A stretch of DNA of 64,000 nucleotides from Lineus longissimus. Taxonomy: Eukaryota > Nemertea > Pilidiophora > Heteronemertea > Lineidae. This document shows, one piece after another, positions 1-10,780 of the stretch. The stretch covers positions 14,431,808 to 14,495,807 of the forward strand of contig NC_088315.1 of assembly GCF_910592395.1 (NCBI RefSeq), given 5' to 3'. Both the position numbers and the translations under genes were made by a program. The notes beneath the pieces are model-generated. The model did not search any database. It saw only the letters and a program-made list of their open reading frames with translations, and was not told the origin of the DNA. How positions within the stretch are numbered: the first letter of the stretch is position 1; the number at the start of each line of letters is the position of its first letter.

Positions 1-152
1 TTTGGCCCCCTGGTGGCCAAACCATGAAACGAATCGGACCGAAACTTGGTCTCCAAGGTGTCATTACATAAGGGTACATGTGTACCAAGTTTCAACTCAA
101 TAGCTCTAACAGTTATGAAACGTGCCCTGCTAACGGACGACGGACGACGACG

Positions 153-187
<35 letters not shown>

Positions 188-247
188 ACGACGGACGCCA
201 CGGTATGGGATAAGCTCACCTCTGCTAAGAGGTGAGCTAAAAAGGAA
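1..247 (-). repeat. Dispersed AGCTCACCT repeat, inverted copy
   Basis: This is the reverse complement of the beginning of the repeat seen again at 46256-46500. It holds the same words in the opposite order: a stem-loop near 209-236 (AGCTCACCTCT and AGAGGTGAGCT around TGCTAA/TTAGCA), a GAC/GTC trinucleotide run at 140-190, and the stretch ending in TGGCCACCAGGGGGCCAAA read on the minus strand. It sits in the intron after exon 6 of the RhoBTB-like gene. An open frame here is only an Asp-repeat artefact of the trinucleotide run. Confidence 0.85.
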
Positions 248-325
248 ACCTATAATGGAAAAGAAATCTCGCCGATGACAACATTTCGTGCAGTGCGTAA
301 TCGTGGTAACTTGGCGCGGTCATAC

Positions 326-556
326 CTTCCACAAGGAACACTACATCAGCCATCGTGGACTGATTCATGAGCAGTTTCTTCATAGCTTGACCGGTTTCAT
401 CATTCAGGAAGGTCGTTATGCTCGGGTTGAGGAAATGTTCATTCGTCTGCACATTGTCACATATCGATACGAGGTAGGGCAGATCAAACATGGTGGCTAC
501 CTTCTTCAGTTCGATGAACTCTTCGTCTGTGTGGCAGTCTTCGAAGTTTGGGGTAC
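326..556 (-). CDS. RhoBTB-like exon 6 (end of BTB1, start of BTB2)
   Basis: The acceptor is TTTTTCAAG|GTACCC and the donor GGAAG|GTATGA. It reads [20 protein letters not shown], then [13 protein letters not shown], which closes the first BTB, and the second BTB begins with [10 protein letters not shown]. Further exons must lie left of position 1. Confidence 0.83.
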
Positions 557-2986
557 CTTGAAAAAGTTATGTCAAGAAATCACAAGAACGCACTGGTGAA
601 GCTAACGCAATCTTTGTTGAAAAAAATGTGGTGACGGTAAAAACTCTTCAGGTCGGCGTAACTTCGATCATAAGGCTCTCACAGTATTCTTTGCTCGTCT
701 CATATGAAAGGAAATATTGCATGAGGCAGATGCATCATGGGAATTGCTACATGTGGTCATGGTGGTGATGATGAAGTAAATGCCAGGTTAACTGTACTTC
801 GCCTACGTTTATCGGCGACTGGAGTCATTATATAAAGCATCGGATGATTCATTTGTTGGGATACGCCGGTATCGCAACGAAGAAAAGATTTCAGGGCTTA
901 CTCACCAGCGTACAGGAACTCCAGCACGTGGGTAAACGCCTTCGCCGTAATGTCGTCATTCAGGGTGATGAGGGTGTGAATCTTCCCAGACCCCCCAGTC
1001 TTCTCTTCTTTTATTCCACTCAGCCCCAAGACCGTTCCAGAATTTATCTCCTCCCAGTAGGTTGTGACTATTGGAGTTGTCTCTCCAAGGACCCTGCAAA
1101 ACAACCTGGACGCGCAACACAGCATGCATTTATGCGCCTCCAGACGATGGTCTCCCTGGATGACGAATGCAACATCAGTATGGCGGCGGTTCTCCAACAT
1201 CTTCAACCAGTCGTGGCCAAACGACGACTCCCGCACTTCAATCCGCGGTACTGAACCTAGTAAATGAATAAAAAAGTCACCACTGCAACTTTTACCCTTT
1301 GGTAATGGGGGTAGCCCTTCTCTCTGAAACAAATGAGCCCGGTACAAATAATAAGGAGAACTCTATGGTGCGATGACATTGACAATATAGCATGACCTCA
1401 CGTCAATATTGTGAAAACCGTCTTAAACTCCTGAGGCAGCCAAGATACGACGCTGATTCCACTGTCCCCATAGTGTAAATGCCTCAGCTGAGCAGATTGT
1501 AAGTACATCTTGGAATTTATTACCTGCCTCGGGCATCAGTGGTGGTGGTATGGGTGTCATTTTCTTGCTCTTGACTGAGGAAAAAATACCCTTGCCTCTC
1601 TTTGGATTTATCGCAATATATGACAGAGCGGCATGGATCTTGAAATATATTGAAAAGTGGTGTATCATTTGGATATCGTCAAGTCTGTAAATGGTTGGCA
1701 AAAGACAACAGAGCAAAATTACATATTGCAAAAGGCCTTGATCAGAGAATGTCAACGATTGTCAATGATGAAAATCAATAGCCTCGTTTTGATAGCAGAC
1801 TATATGCTCTGTGTGGCGTCACCAACACTCTATGACGTCAAACGAACCAGTTTTCATTTTTGTTTGATATTTAATATCATTATAATCATTACGGCGCATA
1901 ATTTTAATCTAGGAGACAATTGGAAAACTCTGTTTTATTCGATATCTAAGCAAGTAAACTTACCGCTTTGTCAAAGCAGTGGTGGACACCTTCGCGTGTG
2001 AGGGCGCTGCATTCCCAATATTGCATCCCTCGCGACCTCGCAAGTTTCTCAGCCTCTATTTTACTCACTGGGCTTGTTTCAGTCCTTAAATCTGCAAAAT
2101 TAACACACGAAAATTAGACCCCAGTTGATTGCATTCTATACACGATGCAATAAGCTTTTTCCTCCTTTAAATATTGTTTAAAGCTGAACCAGCATATTTT
2201 TGTGTATGAAGGTAACTTACCCCCTTTACATCCTACAAGAAGCCTGGGTGTGTCTGGACAAAAATGATCTAGTTCTGGGAGCCAATACGAGGGGATGTTC
2301 TCGAATGAGTCCCGTGATGCAATAGAGAAACAGATAAGAAAGATGTCCGTCCCAGGGTACGATAGGGGGCGCAACCTGTGGTAGTCCTCCTGCAAAGAAA
2401 ATCGGGGAGAGCACTGTACTCTGTTTATTGTCTAATATTCCACGCTGGCGGCGATAGTTTTGTCCCTCTGGCTGGATAAAATATGTTCTCAGTGATATAT
2501 ACCGTTGAACATGACCGCAAAAGCGTTGCGATACAGTCCATCAAAGAGCGTAATGAAATAGCTATTTCGATAATAGTCAGTGAATCTCAATCATCTTAAT
2601 TCTTGAAAAAACTGATCTTTTGGCTATCTTTTTAATTACTTGATTTCATGGCACACCTCTGTCACAGGGTGTCACAGTAACTTTGCGAATGACGATTGTC
2701 AAATTGTCCCAGAATTCTAACCGCGACGACGAAATCAGCTCGCCCTCTTTCAGTGTGACGGGCCAGGCAAGTCTATGATCCTGGTTGACGTCCGACTTAC
2801 CCCTCCAGCTGTATCGAAGAGAATCATTCTTACTGGCTTTCCTTGGAAAACATGGGTCACCACGTCATTGTCGAACACTGTCGGCACATACTTGTCGGGG
2901 AAGTGTTTATGTACGTAGGAGATCAGCAGACATGTTTTCCCCACACAGCCATCCCCGAGTATGATTAACTTCACGCCGTTGTCCAT
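326..2986 (-). CDS. RhoBTB-like Rho GTPase with tandem BTB domains (partial, 5' six exons)
   Basis: Six exons join in phase: 2801-2986, 2221-2389, 1964-2091, 1524-1638, 906-1256 and 326-556, giving 393 codons plus a split codon. Residues 1-161 form a Rho-type G domain: P-loop GDGCVGKT (11-18), switch I threonine in YVPTVFD (33-39), DTAG (58-61), then [11 protein letters not shown] and FLICFS as in Rac/Rho, and ECSALT near 149-154 matching the SAK/SALT G5 loop. A proline-rich linker (about 185-197) follows, then a BTB domain (about 217-330) with [19 protein letters not shown], and the start of a second BTB near 375 (ADVVFLVEG). GTPase-linker-BTB-BTB is the RhoBTB plan; family members act as adaptors to Cullin-3 ubiquitin ligases. 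The G domain looks closer to Rac than vertebrate RhoBTB G domains, as in RacA-type proteins. The Gln-61 equivalent (residue 62) is Gly. The C-terminal part (rest of BTB2 and any tail) lies left of the window. Start: first ATG, directly before the P-loop strand, as expected. Confidence 0.88.
906..1256 (-). CDS. RhoBTB-like exon 5 (first BTB domain)
   Basis: The acceptor has a T-rich tract and ACTAG|GTTCAG; the donor is GCTG|GTGAGT. It codes [14 protein letters not shown], then the BTB core [20 protein letters not shown] and a variable loop (EEKTGGSGK), ending at FLYAG. The phase (1 in, 1 out) agrees with both neighbours. Confidence 0.85.
1524..1638 (-). CDS. RhoBTB-like exon 4 (linker)
   Basis: The acceptor is TTTCAAG|ATCCAT and the donor GGCAG|GTAATA, phase 0 in and 1 out. 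It codes the last helix of the G domain ([10 protein letters not shown]), a lysine-rich stretch, and the proline-rich [12 protein letters not shown] that precedes the BTB domain. Confidence 0.75.
1964..2091 (-). CDS. RhoBTB-like exon 3
   Basis: The acceptor is TTTGCAG|ATTTAAGG and the donor GCG|GTAAGT. Joined in phase 1 it reads [20 protein letters not shown] and then [17 protein letters not shown], the end of a Rho G domain with its G5 motif. Confidence 0.85.
2221..2389 (-). CDS. RhoBTB-like exon 2
   Basis: The acceptor is TTTGCAG|GAGGAC and the donor GGGG|GTAAGT, phase 0 in and phase 1 out. It codes [11 protein letters not shown] (switch II) through LLVGCKG, the G4 region, where NKxD/TKLD is replaced by CKGD. 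Confidence 0.88.
2801..2986 (-). CDS. RhoBTB-like exon 1
   Basis: Codes residues 1-62 from [19 protein letters not shown] to DTAGG. The donor is GGG|GTAAGT, phase 0. It carries the P-loop and switch I. Confidence 0.85.
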
Positions 2987-3194
2987 AGCTGCGATAAAGA
3001 ATGCATATACATAGGCTGCTGAATATGAGGCGCCATGTGGGAATTTAATTATTTACCAAATTTTTTAGAAATAATTTCAAACCATCTACTGTATAAAGGA
3101 ACATATCAGAACTTATTTCATCCACTGAACTACTTTTTGAAACATTTTTTTTTGTATTCAAAACCAACATTTTTACTTTTCAAACCATCAGTTT
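2987..3194. other. 5' flank of the RhoBTB-like gene
   Basis: No gene is seen. It is AT-rich and probably includes the 5' UTR and promoter of the RhoBTB-like gene, but I can point to no clear core element. CAAACCAT words of the neighbouring foldback already begin here. Confidence 0.4.
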
Positions 3195-3780
3195 ATTTCC
3201 AAACCAGGAAACCATACACAAAATATTTCCATACCATAGAAGTTGTGCAAATGTATGGTTTGGAAACCACACACAGTTGGCATTTTTATTCTTTCAAACC
3301 ATGTTGAGTCGCATCGTAATTATTTCAAACCACAGATGTTGCTTAAATTCATGGTTTGCAACCCACGAACATCTATGTAAAACATTATTTGCATCCCATG
3401 AAAAAATGCACCCGCTCCAAACTTATGGTACCGGTATGCATATATAATTTTCTAACGCAGTCCCTGCACACGCGCAGTGGACTAACATTGTCTATTCAGG
3501 TCTCTGCACAAACAATCATACGCACACAATCAGTAGCAGATCCATGGTTTCAAACCATTGAACTGCAATTTTTATGGGATGCAAACCAAGATTTTCACAA
3601 CTGTTTATGGGATAAAAGCATGAGTTTAGAAGCATAGGCTGTGGTTCGTTATAATTACGATGCAACTCAATACGATTTGAAAGAATAAAAACGCAAACTT
3701 TGTGTGATTTTGAAACCATAGATTTGCACAACTCCAATGTCATTCAAATAATGTCTGCGTGTTTTCCTTGTTTATACCTG
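3195..3780. repeat. CAAACCAT foldback element
   Basis: The two halves are imperfect inverted copies. The left arm around 3238-3410 (GTTGTGCAAATGTATGGTTT, then ATTCTTTCAAACCATG and CATCGTAATTATTTC) pairs with the right arm around 3560-3740 (ATAATTACGATGCAAC, GATTTGAAAGAATAAAAACG, GATTTGCACAAC). Pairing can be followed more weakly out to about 3195 and 3780. The loop is about 150 bp. The motif CAAACCAT or its variants recurs many times inside the arms. No transposase is coded, so it is a non-autonomous foldback/MITE-like element of unknown superfamily. Confidence 0.7.
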
Positions 3781-4034
3781 ACTTTAAACCTGGTGGACGC
3801 TGGTGATGATTACAAAAGGAAAAAAGAAAGGCAGATCCGCATTCATGGAAGTAAAACGAAAATCAATGACGCAATTCAAAAAATACATTTTTCGACGTCG
3901 AAATTATCCTCAAAAATGAGAAATCACTATTATAATGGACGTAGAGGTGTAATAGTTTGTAATCAAACTCCTCCGTCAGTTTAGATCGAATGACAACAAA
4001 ACTTCTCCCGAGAGTCGAGGTTGAGAATGTCTTG

Positions 4035-4625
4035 GCAGGCTATCTTTTTGGAATTCTGGAGCGATTATGGAGAAATTGCATTCACAACGAAGTACGGGCT
4101 CTTTGAGTAAGTAACGATGCCATTTGGACTCCAAGGGGCCCCCATGACTTTCCAACGGTTAATGGAGTTAGCCACGATGGTCCCAGGGACGAAATTTGCC
4201 TCATATACTTGGACGATATCATAGTATTTTCTAGAGATTTTGACGAACATATGAGCGACTACGGCAGGTGTTTGATCGAATACGAGCCGCAGGGTTTAAA
4301 CTTAAGCCCTCTAAATGCCATCTACTGCGCCGTAACGTAACATTCCTTGGACACACTGCCTCTGAACCGGGAATTGTGCCAAGTGTGGACATTGTAAAAA
4401 AACTTAGGGATTGGCCTACTCCAAAGAATGTGACCGAGGTGAAAGGGATCTTAGGGTTGGGATCCTACTATCGGAGATTCATCAAAGACTTCTCGATACT
4501 GATGCAGCCTCTGACTCAGCTAACCGTTCAACTGGTCAGAGGAGTGTGAGGTCGCCTATAGGACATTGATTGAAAAGTTGACAGGGCCAGAAGTGATGTC
4601 ATGCCCCAGATATTATTGAAGGAAG
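4035..4625 (+). pseudogene. Ty3/gypsy reverse transcriptase fragment
   Basis: Read in pieces it is the finger-palm part of a Ty3/gypsy pol. FGLQGAPMTFQRLM near 4130, the catalytic YLDD in CLIYLDDIIVFSRDFDEHM near 4198-4255, then FDRIRAAGFKLKPSKCHLLR, FLGH, DWPTPKNVTEVKGILGLGSY and YRRFIKDFS to 4549, and a decayed EECEVAYRTLIEKLTGPEV before 4625. At least two frame changes and an in-frame TAA near 4110 break it, and no gag, integrase or LTR is visible nearby. It is a dead relic. Confidence 0.85.
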
Positions 4626-5130
4626 CTGGACGAAAGTCATGATAAACCAGATTTTGGAGTTGAACATTTATGTCTCTTGATATATTTATGACTTATGATG
4701 AAGTAGGAGCAATATACTTTTCAGTTCACGTAGCTATTAAGCACTAGACTCACTGGGCAGCCAATTGCGTCATCCTAATTAGGTCTCCATACAGACTACC
4801 ACAGCTGGAATTCGTGCGGCTGAACGATTAGCCAATTGGCACGGCTGTAACGAAACTGTCACCGAATCAGAATGCTCGACGTATAACGCTTTGGGATACA
4901 TGATAGTGTATCTGACATTTGTACACTTCATTTCTCCCATGGTAATATGTAAAGTCAAGGACTTAGTGAGCCCCCCTTTAGGTGGGGGGAGCACCCCCGA
5001 ACCCCCCTACGATAGCGTAACGTTTTTACCCAGTACAATGGAGGGGAACACCCCCCCCCCCCCAAACCCCCATGTTGGGACCATCCACAGTTCCTTCCGA
5101 CACATTTTTGTTTTGGTAAGGTAATACATT
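4626..5130. other. Intergenic, no gene
   Basis: Nothing is recognised here as a gene. A word of about 25 bp around 4698 (GAAGTAGGAGCAATATAC) recurs at 9562-9580 with similar flanks, so it belongs to another dispersed repeat. C-rich runs at 4972-5070 are simple sequence. Confidence 0.4.
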
Positions 5131-5982
5131 GGGTGATTTCAAAGTCAGTTTTAAGATTTAGTTTTAAAACTAAATGGGACACTAAAACCCTTGATTAAAC
5201 CAGCATTGAAATGAAGTGGGTTTCAGTTTCATCCTATTTCAAAGTCGGTGTTTGTTGGTTTTAGCTTTATGTCCAGTTTTAGCTTAAAACTAAGGGATGG
5301 TTTTAGTGTCAAAAACTAACACCGGGACTAAAACTAAAACTCTCCAAAACACTAGATATGAAATCAGTTCTGGTCTTAGTTTTGACACTCAGTTTTAGCA
5401 TTATCCTATTTCAAATTAGGTTTTAGTTTCACACTGAAACCAACTGGAACACCAAGGTCTGATCTTAATCCCAGCTCGATGTTATATTTGGAATATTTGT
5501 AGTGCATTTTGTATTACCAATAAAACACCTTTGGCATTAACACCGAGTGGATTTCAAAGTTGGTGTTGGTGTTAAGAAGGGAACAAAATCATGTTATTCG
5601 TACCATTTCAAGAAGTAGTTGCATATATTTTGAACGCTGATGGGAATGATGATGGACGTGAAAGAAGACGACCAAATTTCATTCGACGACCAGCAATGGA
5701 AGCGGTTACTATAGGGAAACAACAGTAACAACGACAACAACATGCATGTTTTGTTTTTCCAAGGTTTTATCTCTGTCCATCCTGGTGTTAGTTTTACCTG
5801 CAGAATAAAACATCTTCTTAGTTTCAGCCCAGGTTTTAGGTGTTTAGATAAAACCAGGTGTTGGTGTTAAACTAAAACCTTGATTTCTTCTTATCCAGAC
5901 ACAGGTTTTTAGGGGTAGAAATTAAGAAAAAAACTGACACTAACACCCAACACTAAAACCAAAACCAACTTTGAAATCACCC
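5131..5982. repeat. GTTTTAG-rich foldback element with GGGTGATTTCAAAGT ends
   Basis: The ends are inverted: GGGTGATTTCAAAGT at 5131 and ACTTTGAAATCACCC ending at 5982, flanked on both sides by ATT (possible 3-bp duplication). Inside, the word ATTTCAAAGT followed by GGT(G/T)TT recurs near 5238 and 5550, and GTTTTAGT / ACTAAAAC alternates on both strands throughout. The element therefore looks built from many short inverted and direct copies of its own end. No coding capacity is seen. Confidence 0.7.
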
Positions 5983-8127
5983 ATTGTGATTGTCCTTATT
6001 CATGCGCGGCCAAGCCCTAACCGCAGTTCCTAAAATCATTGATTTCTCGGTCCTCACAGTATGTCAGTGTTGATTTAGCAGTTGTTTTGGTGAAGACATG
6101 TTTTGTTGGAGTTTCTGAAACCTGGAGCGCTACTCAATAGGCGGCTAGCAAGAAACTACGCATTTACTGTTGTTGCCGACGTATGTGTACACTGAACTTG
6201 GGATGTGCGTCGGCCCCGTTTTGAAAAACCGTCCAGTGCCAGTTGGTGCGTTTTTCGCCGATTTGTGCAAAATTCAACATATCTCAAAAGTTCAATGGTT
6301 GACCCTCGATTTTTTTTTGATTGTTGTGTAGCGTAAGCAACTGTCTTTCATTGGGGAATGGGCACTGTAAGAATTATTCAGAAAGAAATGTATAATATTT
6401 GGGGGTTTTCGTGATTGTCCGGCCCAATTGGCAATATTGCAATTTGGGATGGTGAAGAACAGAGCTAGCAGCAAATGCAAATGCCCTTATGATTTATTTA
6501 AAGAAATAAAATGCCCGATTTAACATCCTGCAGAATCACGGGAATCGGGCGTTTCCAGTGATATACGACACAAATGGGTTATCCTCATGCATTCACTTTG
6601 GAAACGCATTGTAAAATAGATGTTACGCCCTGTTATTAATGGGCCACGTCATCATCGCGTACATTTGGGAAAAACTCCCTAACGAGACCGGAGCAGACGG
6701 CTGAAAGTAGTTTAATTATTGGCGGCTAGGGTGCAGAATGTCGCTCACTCGAATTTTTCACGCAACTATAGCTAAATAGAGCTAGTTATAGTTTGTGATT
6801 CATTTTGATTCTTCAGATTTGGGCAGTGTACCAATATAACTTAGTCGTCAGTGTGGTTTTAAGCAGGAAAAACGTATTTGTTTTTCTTAAGGTGCCTTTT
6901 TGGACGGCTGTGCGCGATTAGATCGATTTGTTTATGTCACGTGACCTCGACCATGTCGACACAAAATTGAAATAAACCACTCTTTTATGTCATTATTTAG
7001 GATGGATATTTCCCTAATAAAAATATAAATATAATTGGCCGATTTCTTAGGCATATGTAGCGAATTCCCATGAAGATTTTAAATTAATTTCAACCAATGG
7101 GATAGCAACCACCACCGGAAGATCGCGGAGAAATCGTAAAGTAAACGGAGTTAATTCAGCGCCATTTTGAAAAACCAAAAAATATTGTTTGTAGCCTATG
7201 CAAGTTACTCTCGTCATTCTCGTCATTATACTCTAGCACACGCGTGTATCTTAAGAGCCCCTACTGAGAAGGGGGGCTTATAATAGTATACATAGTTGAC
7301 CTACATGTGAATAAATACAATTAAATATTAAATGCACAAATCTTTGTACGATAAAATGTCAGGTTACATAAGCTAACTTGGAAAACGACTACTTTAAAAC
7401 TTTATTTGTGCTAATTAGCGAAAATTAATACAAATGTTATTCTGACTACAGCAAATCTTGCAGCAATTTGATGAACTATCGGCACCACATTATGGTTGGC
7501 AGCCGGCCAAGTCGTTGGCACAATCTCACAACTTGTCGCAGTGGTTAGAGTAAGGAATGACACTTGAAACTCCTTGACTCGGTTTTTGTAATGAACCGAC
7601 CAGTTTGAAATTCCCGCGAAGACGCTATACGTCATCGCTACTCGCTCCCTGTTTTATCTCCATCCAGAATGATCCAAAACGCATCTATGGAAGTCGAAAA
7701 GGTATATATAAAACCTCCCCGATACAACATCTTTCAGTATAAATGTACTATATTATGATAGGATCATTTCTACCCCTTCCCTGGAATGCAAACATTTAGG
7801 GAGGGAGATGAAAATCTGATTAATGTAACATATATATACATTGTATACGGAGAATGCAACTCCCTTACATATGCATCATCGTATGACACCCTATGCTTTA
7901 CCTTTTCTTTCCTGCGAACACTATTGTACGAATTTTGCATTCATGACCATTTTGACTTCCTTGTATGCGAGTTGGACCATTCTATATAGAACCGAGTAAG
8001 GACGGAGTGCTGATACGTATGATATGATGACGTTAGGCTTAGCGCCTTCGCGGGAATTTTCAATACATGTAGTTGGTTCATTATGGCACCCGGGATGTGG
8101 CACTGACGTTTGACATTCTCCTCATTT
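5983..8127. other. Intergenic, no gene recognised
   Basis: I see no coherent gene. Open frames of up to 74 codons have no family signature. CG/AT composition varies but nothing repetitive stands out by eye. Confidence 0.4.
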
Positions 8128-9245
8128 TTGGCTCGCCGTAGGGGAGTCTTTACAACACCGCTGTGTCCGTCGTCCGTCGTCGTCGTCGTCGTCGTCGTCG
8201 ACTGTATCCTGTTTCAAAAACAGTGGCACGTTTCTTAACTGCTAGAGCTATGAACTTGAAATTTTGTACACAGGGCCCCCAGGTCAGGAGACCTCTGACA
8301 GTGAATTTCGGTCCGATCTTATTCTTGACTTGGCACGTTTCTTAACCGCTAAAGCTTAGAACTTGAAATTTGGTACATATGACTTACCTGTCATATAACC
8401 TCTCACACCGAATGTCGGTCTGATCTGGTTCTCGACTTGGCCACCAGGGGGCGAAATTAAAAAAGGTAAAAAGTGCAATATCTTGCTTAATAGTGACTTG
8501 TTTTCAGTGATATTTTATGGTAGGTACCCCGAGCTAGGATGCATCATACATCCGACGGGTTTTTGATTTGACCTAATTTTCAAGGTCACAGAGGTCAAAT
8601 TGTGTAAATTGGCGTGAGTGTAACTATGGCACGTTTTTAACCGCTAAAGCTATGAACTTGAAATTTGGTACACATAACTCCCTATGTCATGTAACCTCTG
8701 TCTTCGAATTTCGGTCTGATCTGATTCATAACTTGGCCACCAGGGCGGCCAGAAGTGCAAAGCTAAAAAGTGTGATATCTCTCGTAAGAGTGACTCGTTT
8801 TCGATGACATTTTTATGGTAGGTTCTCCTATCAAGGATACATCACATTTCATAGGAGTTTTTGATTTGACCTAATTTTCAAGGTCACAGAGGTCAAAAGG
8901 CGTAAATGGCCGTCTGCGTGTAACTTTGGCACTTTTCATAACCACTTAAGCTATGAACTTGAAATTTGGTACACACGACTCCCTACTACGTCATGTAATC
9001 TCGGACACCGAATTTCGATCTGATCGAATTCTCTACTTTGTCACCGGGAGGCCAAAACTTAAAAAGGTAAAAAGTGCAATATCTCGCTTATAAGGGACTT
9101 GTTTTCAATGATATTTTCATGGTAGGTACTCCAAGCAACCATACATTACATGACATACCGACTTACTATACATGTAGGCTGTTTCTTTATCAGGATGAAT
9201 AAAATTCCTAAACACCAAATATATATACGGTGAGCACAATGGCCC
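8128..9245 (+). repeat. Dispersed AGCTCACCT-type repeat, long copy with tandem modules
   Basis: It begins TTTTTGGCTCGCC, has a CGT trinucleotide run at 8166-8202, then about three modules of 290-300 bp. Each module has a GGCACGTTTCTTAAC-like word, GAACTTGAAATTTGGTACA, a CCACCAGGG word, an AAAAAGTGCAATATCT word, TTTTTGATTTGACC, and AAGGTCACAGAGGTCAAA (8582 and 8880). It ends with GGTGAGCACAATGGCCC at 9229. The beginning and end are loosely inverted (AGCTCACC / GGTGAGC). No coding capacity is seen. The same family occurs at 1, 28980, 34551, 45190 and 46256. Confidence 0.85.
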
Positions 9246-10435
9246 ATGGCCGTTTCATTCGTCTTCCGTATACTGGATGTACATTTGTATGTCGGCGCTG
9301 GCTGGTATCATGGAAAATTATTTCGGATTTGTGCTGTCAACATCAGTATCGGGGTAAAGATCAAGCCGATTCGAGACAATTCATGCATTATATATAGAAA
9401 AACACGGTAACCGAATATTGTCGTTTTGACTTATACTTTAATGCTTTAAATGCATTTCAATACAAATAATATACAGTGTGTCCCCAAAAAAGGGTAATCC
9501 TGTGAAAAAGCGTTGATATGACCAACTCTAGAGTCATATCACAAAAGCAATGGATTTTTCATGAAGTAGGAGCAATATACTTTCCAATGACACCTTTACG
9601 ACATTGCTGCGATCACGCACCACTGAGCAGCATTGTCTTGAAACGGGTATGACAGACTGATTAAGGTATAGCATGTAAGGAGAGAAGAAAACAATGGTCA
9701 CAACCCACGGACTGACAGCATCACGAAGCTAAACAGGAAGCAACCGGGGACGATCGACCGAAACAGGGCACTGCCGATTTAGAAAATATGGAGCCGGCTG
9801 GAGACCAGGACCCGGTTGTTAAAAAGTACAAAAGTCACGTGATCCCTAACGGTTAGGTTAAGTATCCTAAGGAATGTTCACTTTCGGTTAATCCCATTAA
9901 ACATTTCACGTTAACACGTAACGGCTCCGTTAAATATAACATGGTTTTGAACAGCCCGACTCCAGCTCATGTGCTTCAGACCCCTTATCAAGAATAGAGA
10001 GGAATACTGGCCAAAGGGCACCAACCTGCCCACAAAGCTTCGGGGCTCTGTGGTGGAACTCTCTAGGACAGCCGACTTAGTTTCCGAAAACGGACTGACG
10101 ATCTGGCGTGCATCTAAAAAACACCGGACGCAGAAAAAGACGTTAACTGAAATATCAAATTTGAAGAAAAAAAGTTATAGCAGCAAAATTGGCAACACAA
10201 GTGTGAAAGAATGTATTTCGTTACCAATTTGATAATAGACCGAAGTAATTAGAGTGGTATCTTGGCGTCGATAATTTTATAAAGATACAAAGAGTTTGTT
10301 CAATTGATCTTTGCAATACCGTGTTTTAATGAAAGCCTTACTGATACAGATTGATCCAGTGACTGGATCGTATGAAGACTTTTTCGTTCGAATATTTTCT
10401 TCACTAATCTCTGGACGCTTTCACTCAGGTGTATC
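9246..10435. other. Intergenic with mariner-like end and repeat remnants
   Basis: TACAGTGTGTCCCCAAAAAA at 9472 resembles the outer end of Tc1/mariner-IS630 elements; no matching second end is seen. GGACCCGGTTGTT near 9808 resembles the terminus of the small element at 49346. No gene is recognised. Confidence 0.4.
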
Positions 10436-10582
10436 CGACGGTGACCACAGAGAATGCCTCGTTTTAAATTCGTGCACTGAGGCATTTTAAATGGGTATAT
10501 TCAGTGGAAGATCCAAATGCTCATCACGGGAGTGCACAGCTTCAGCTTTACTCGGGAATGTATATTTGACCCGTCAGCTTTA
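10436..10582 (+). repeat. Dispersed repeat, copy 1
   Basis: It shares a run of words with 24095-24252: AGAGAATGCCTC, ATTCGTGCACT, ATATTCAGT(A/G)GAAGATCC, ACTCGGGAATGTA and GACCC(A/G)TCAGCTTTAACC. The class is unknown. A similar copy lies in intron 1 of the OSBPL11-like gene. Confidence 0.7.
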
Positions 10583-10780
10583 ACCGGATACAAATCGAAA
10601 ATAATTCTTGTTCCAACTTTTGCCGATCGTGGCACTATCTAAAAGTCCAATACCTTGACGAGAAGTACAGCATGCATTTGTATGCAATCTATCTCAATGC
10701 TGAAGTTTATCAGCTATTACCCATTAATAAACGGTATCGCTGTTCACACAATGGTAACAAGTTAGCGTGATTCCACTGAC

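Noticed and set aside
78-278. Small protein with an Asp run
   Set aside because: It comes from the GAC trinucleotide run in the dispersed repeat; the copy at 46224-46409 on the other strand gives the same peptide.
5050-5063. C runs as regulatory or G-quadruplex sites (also 19026, 23279, 25479)
   Set aside because: They are simple homopolymer runs with no conserved context; nothing further can be supported.
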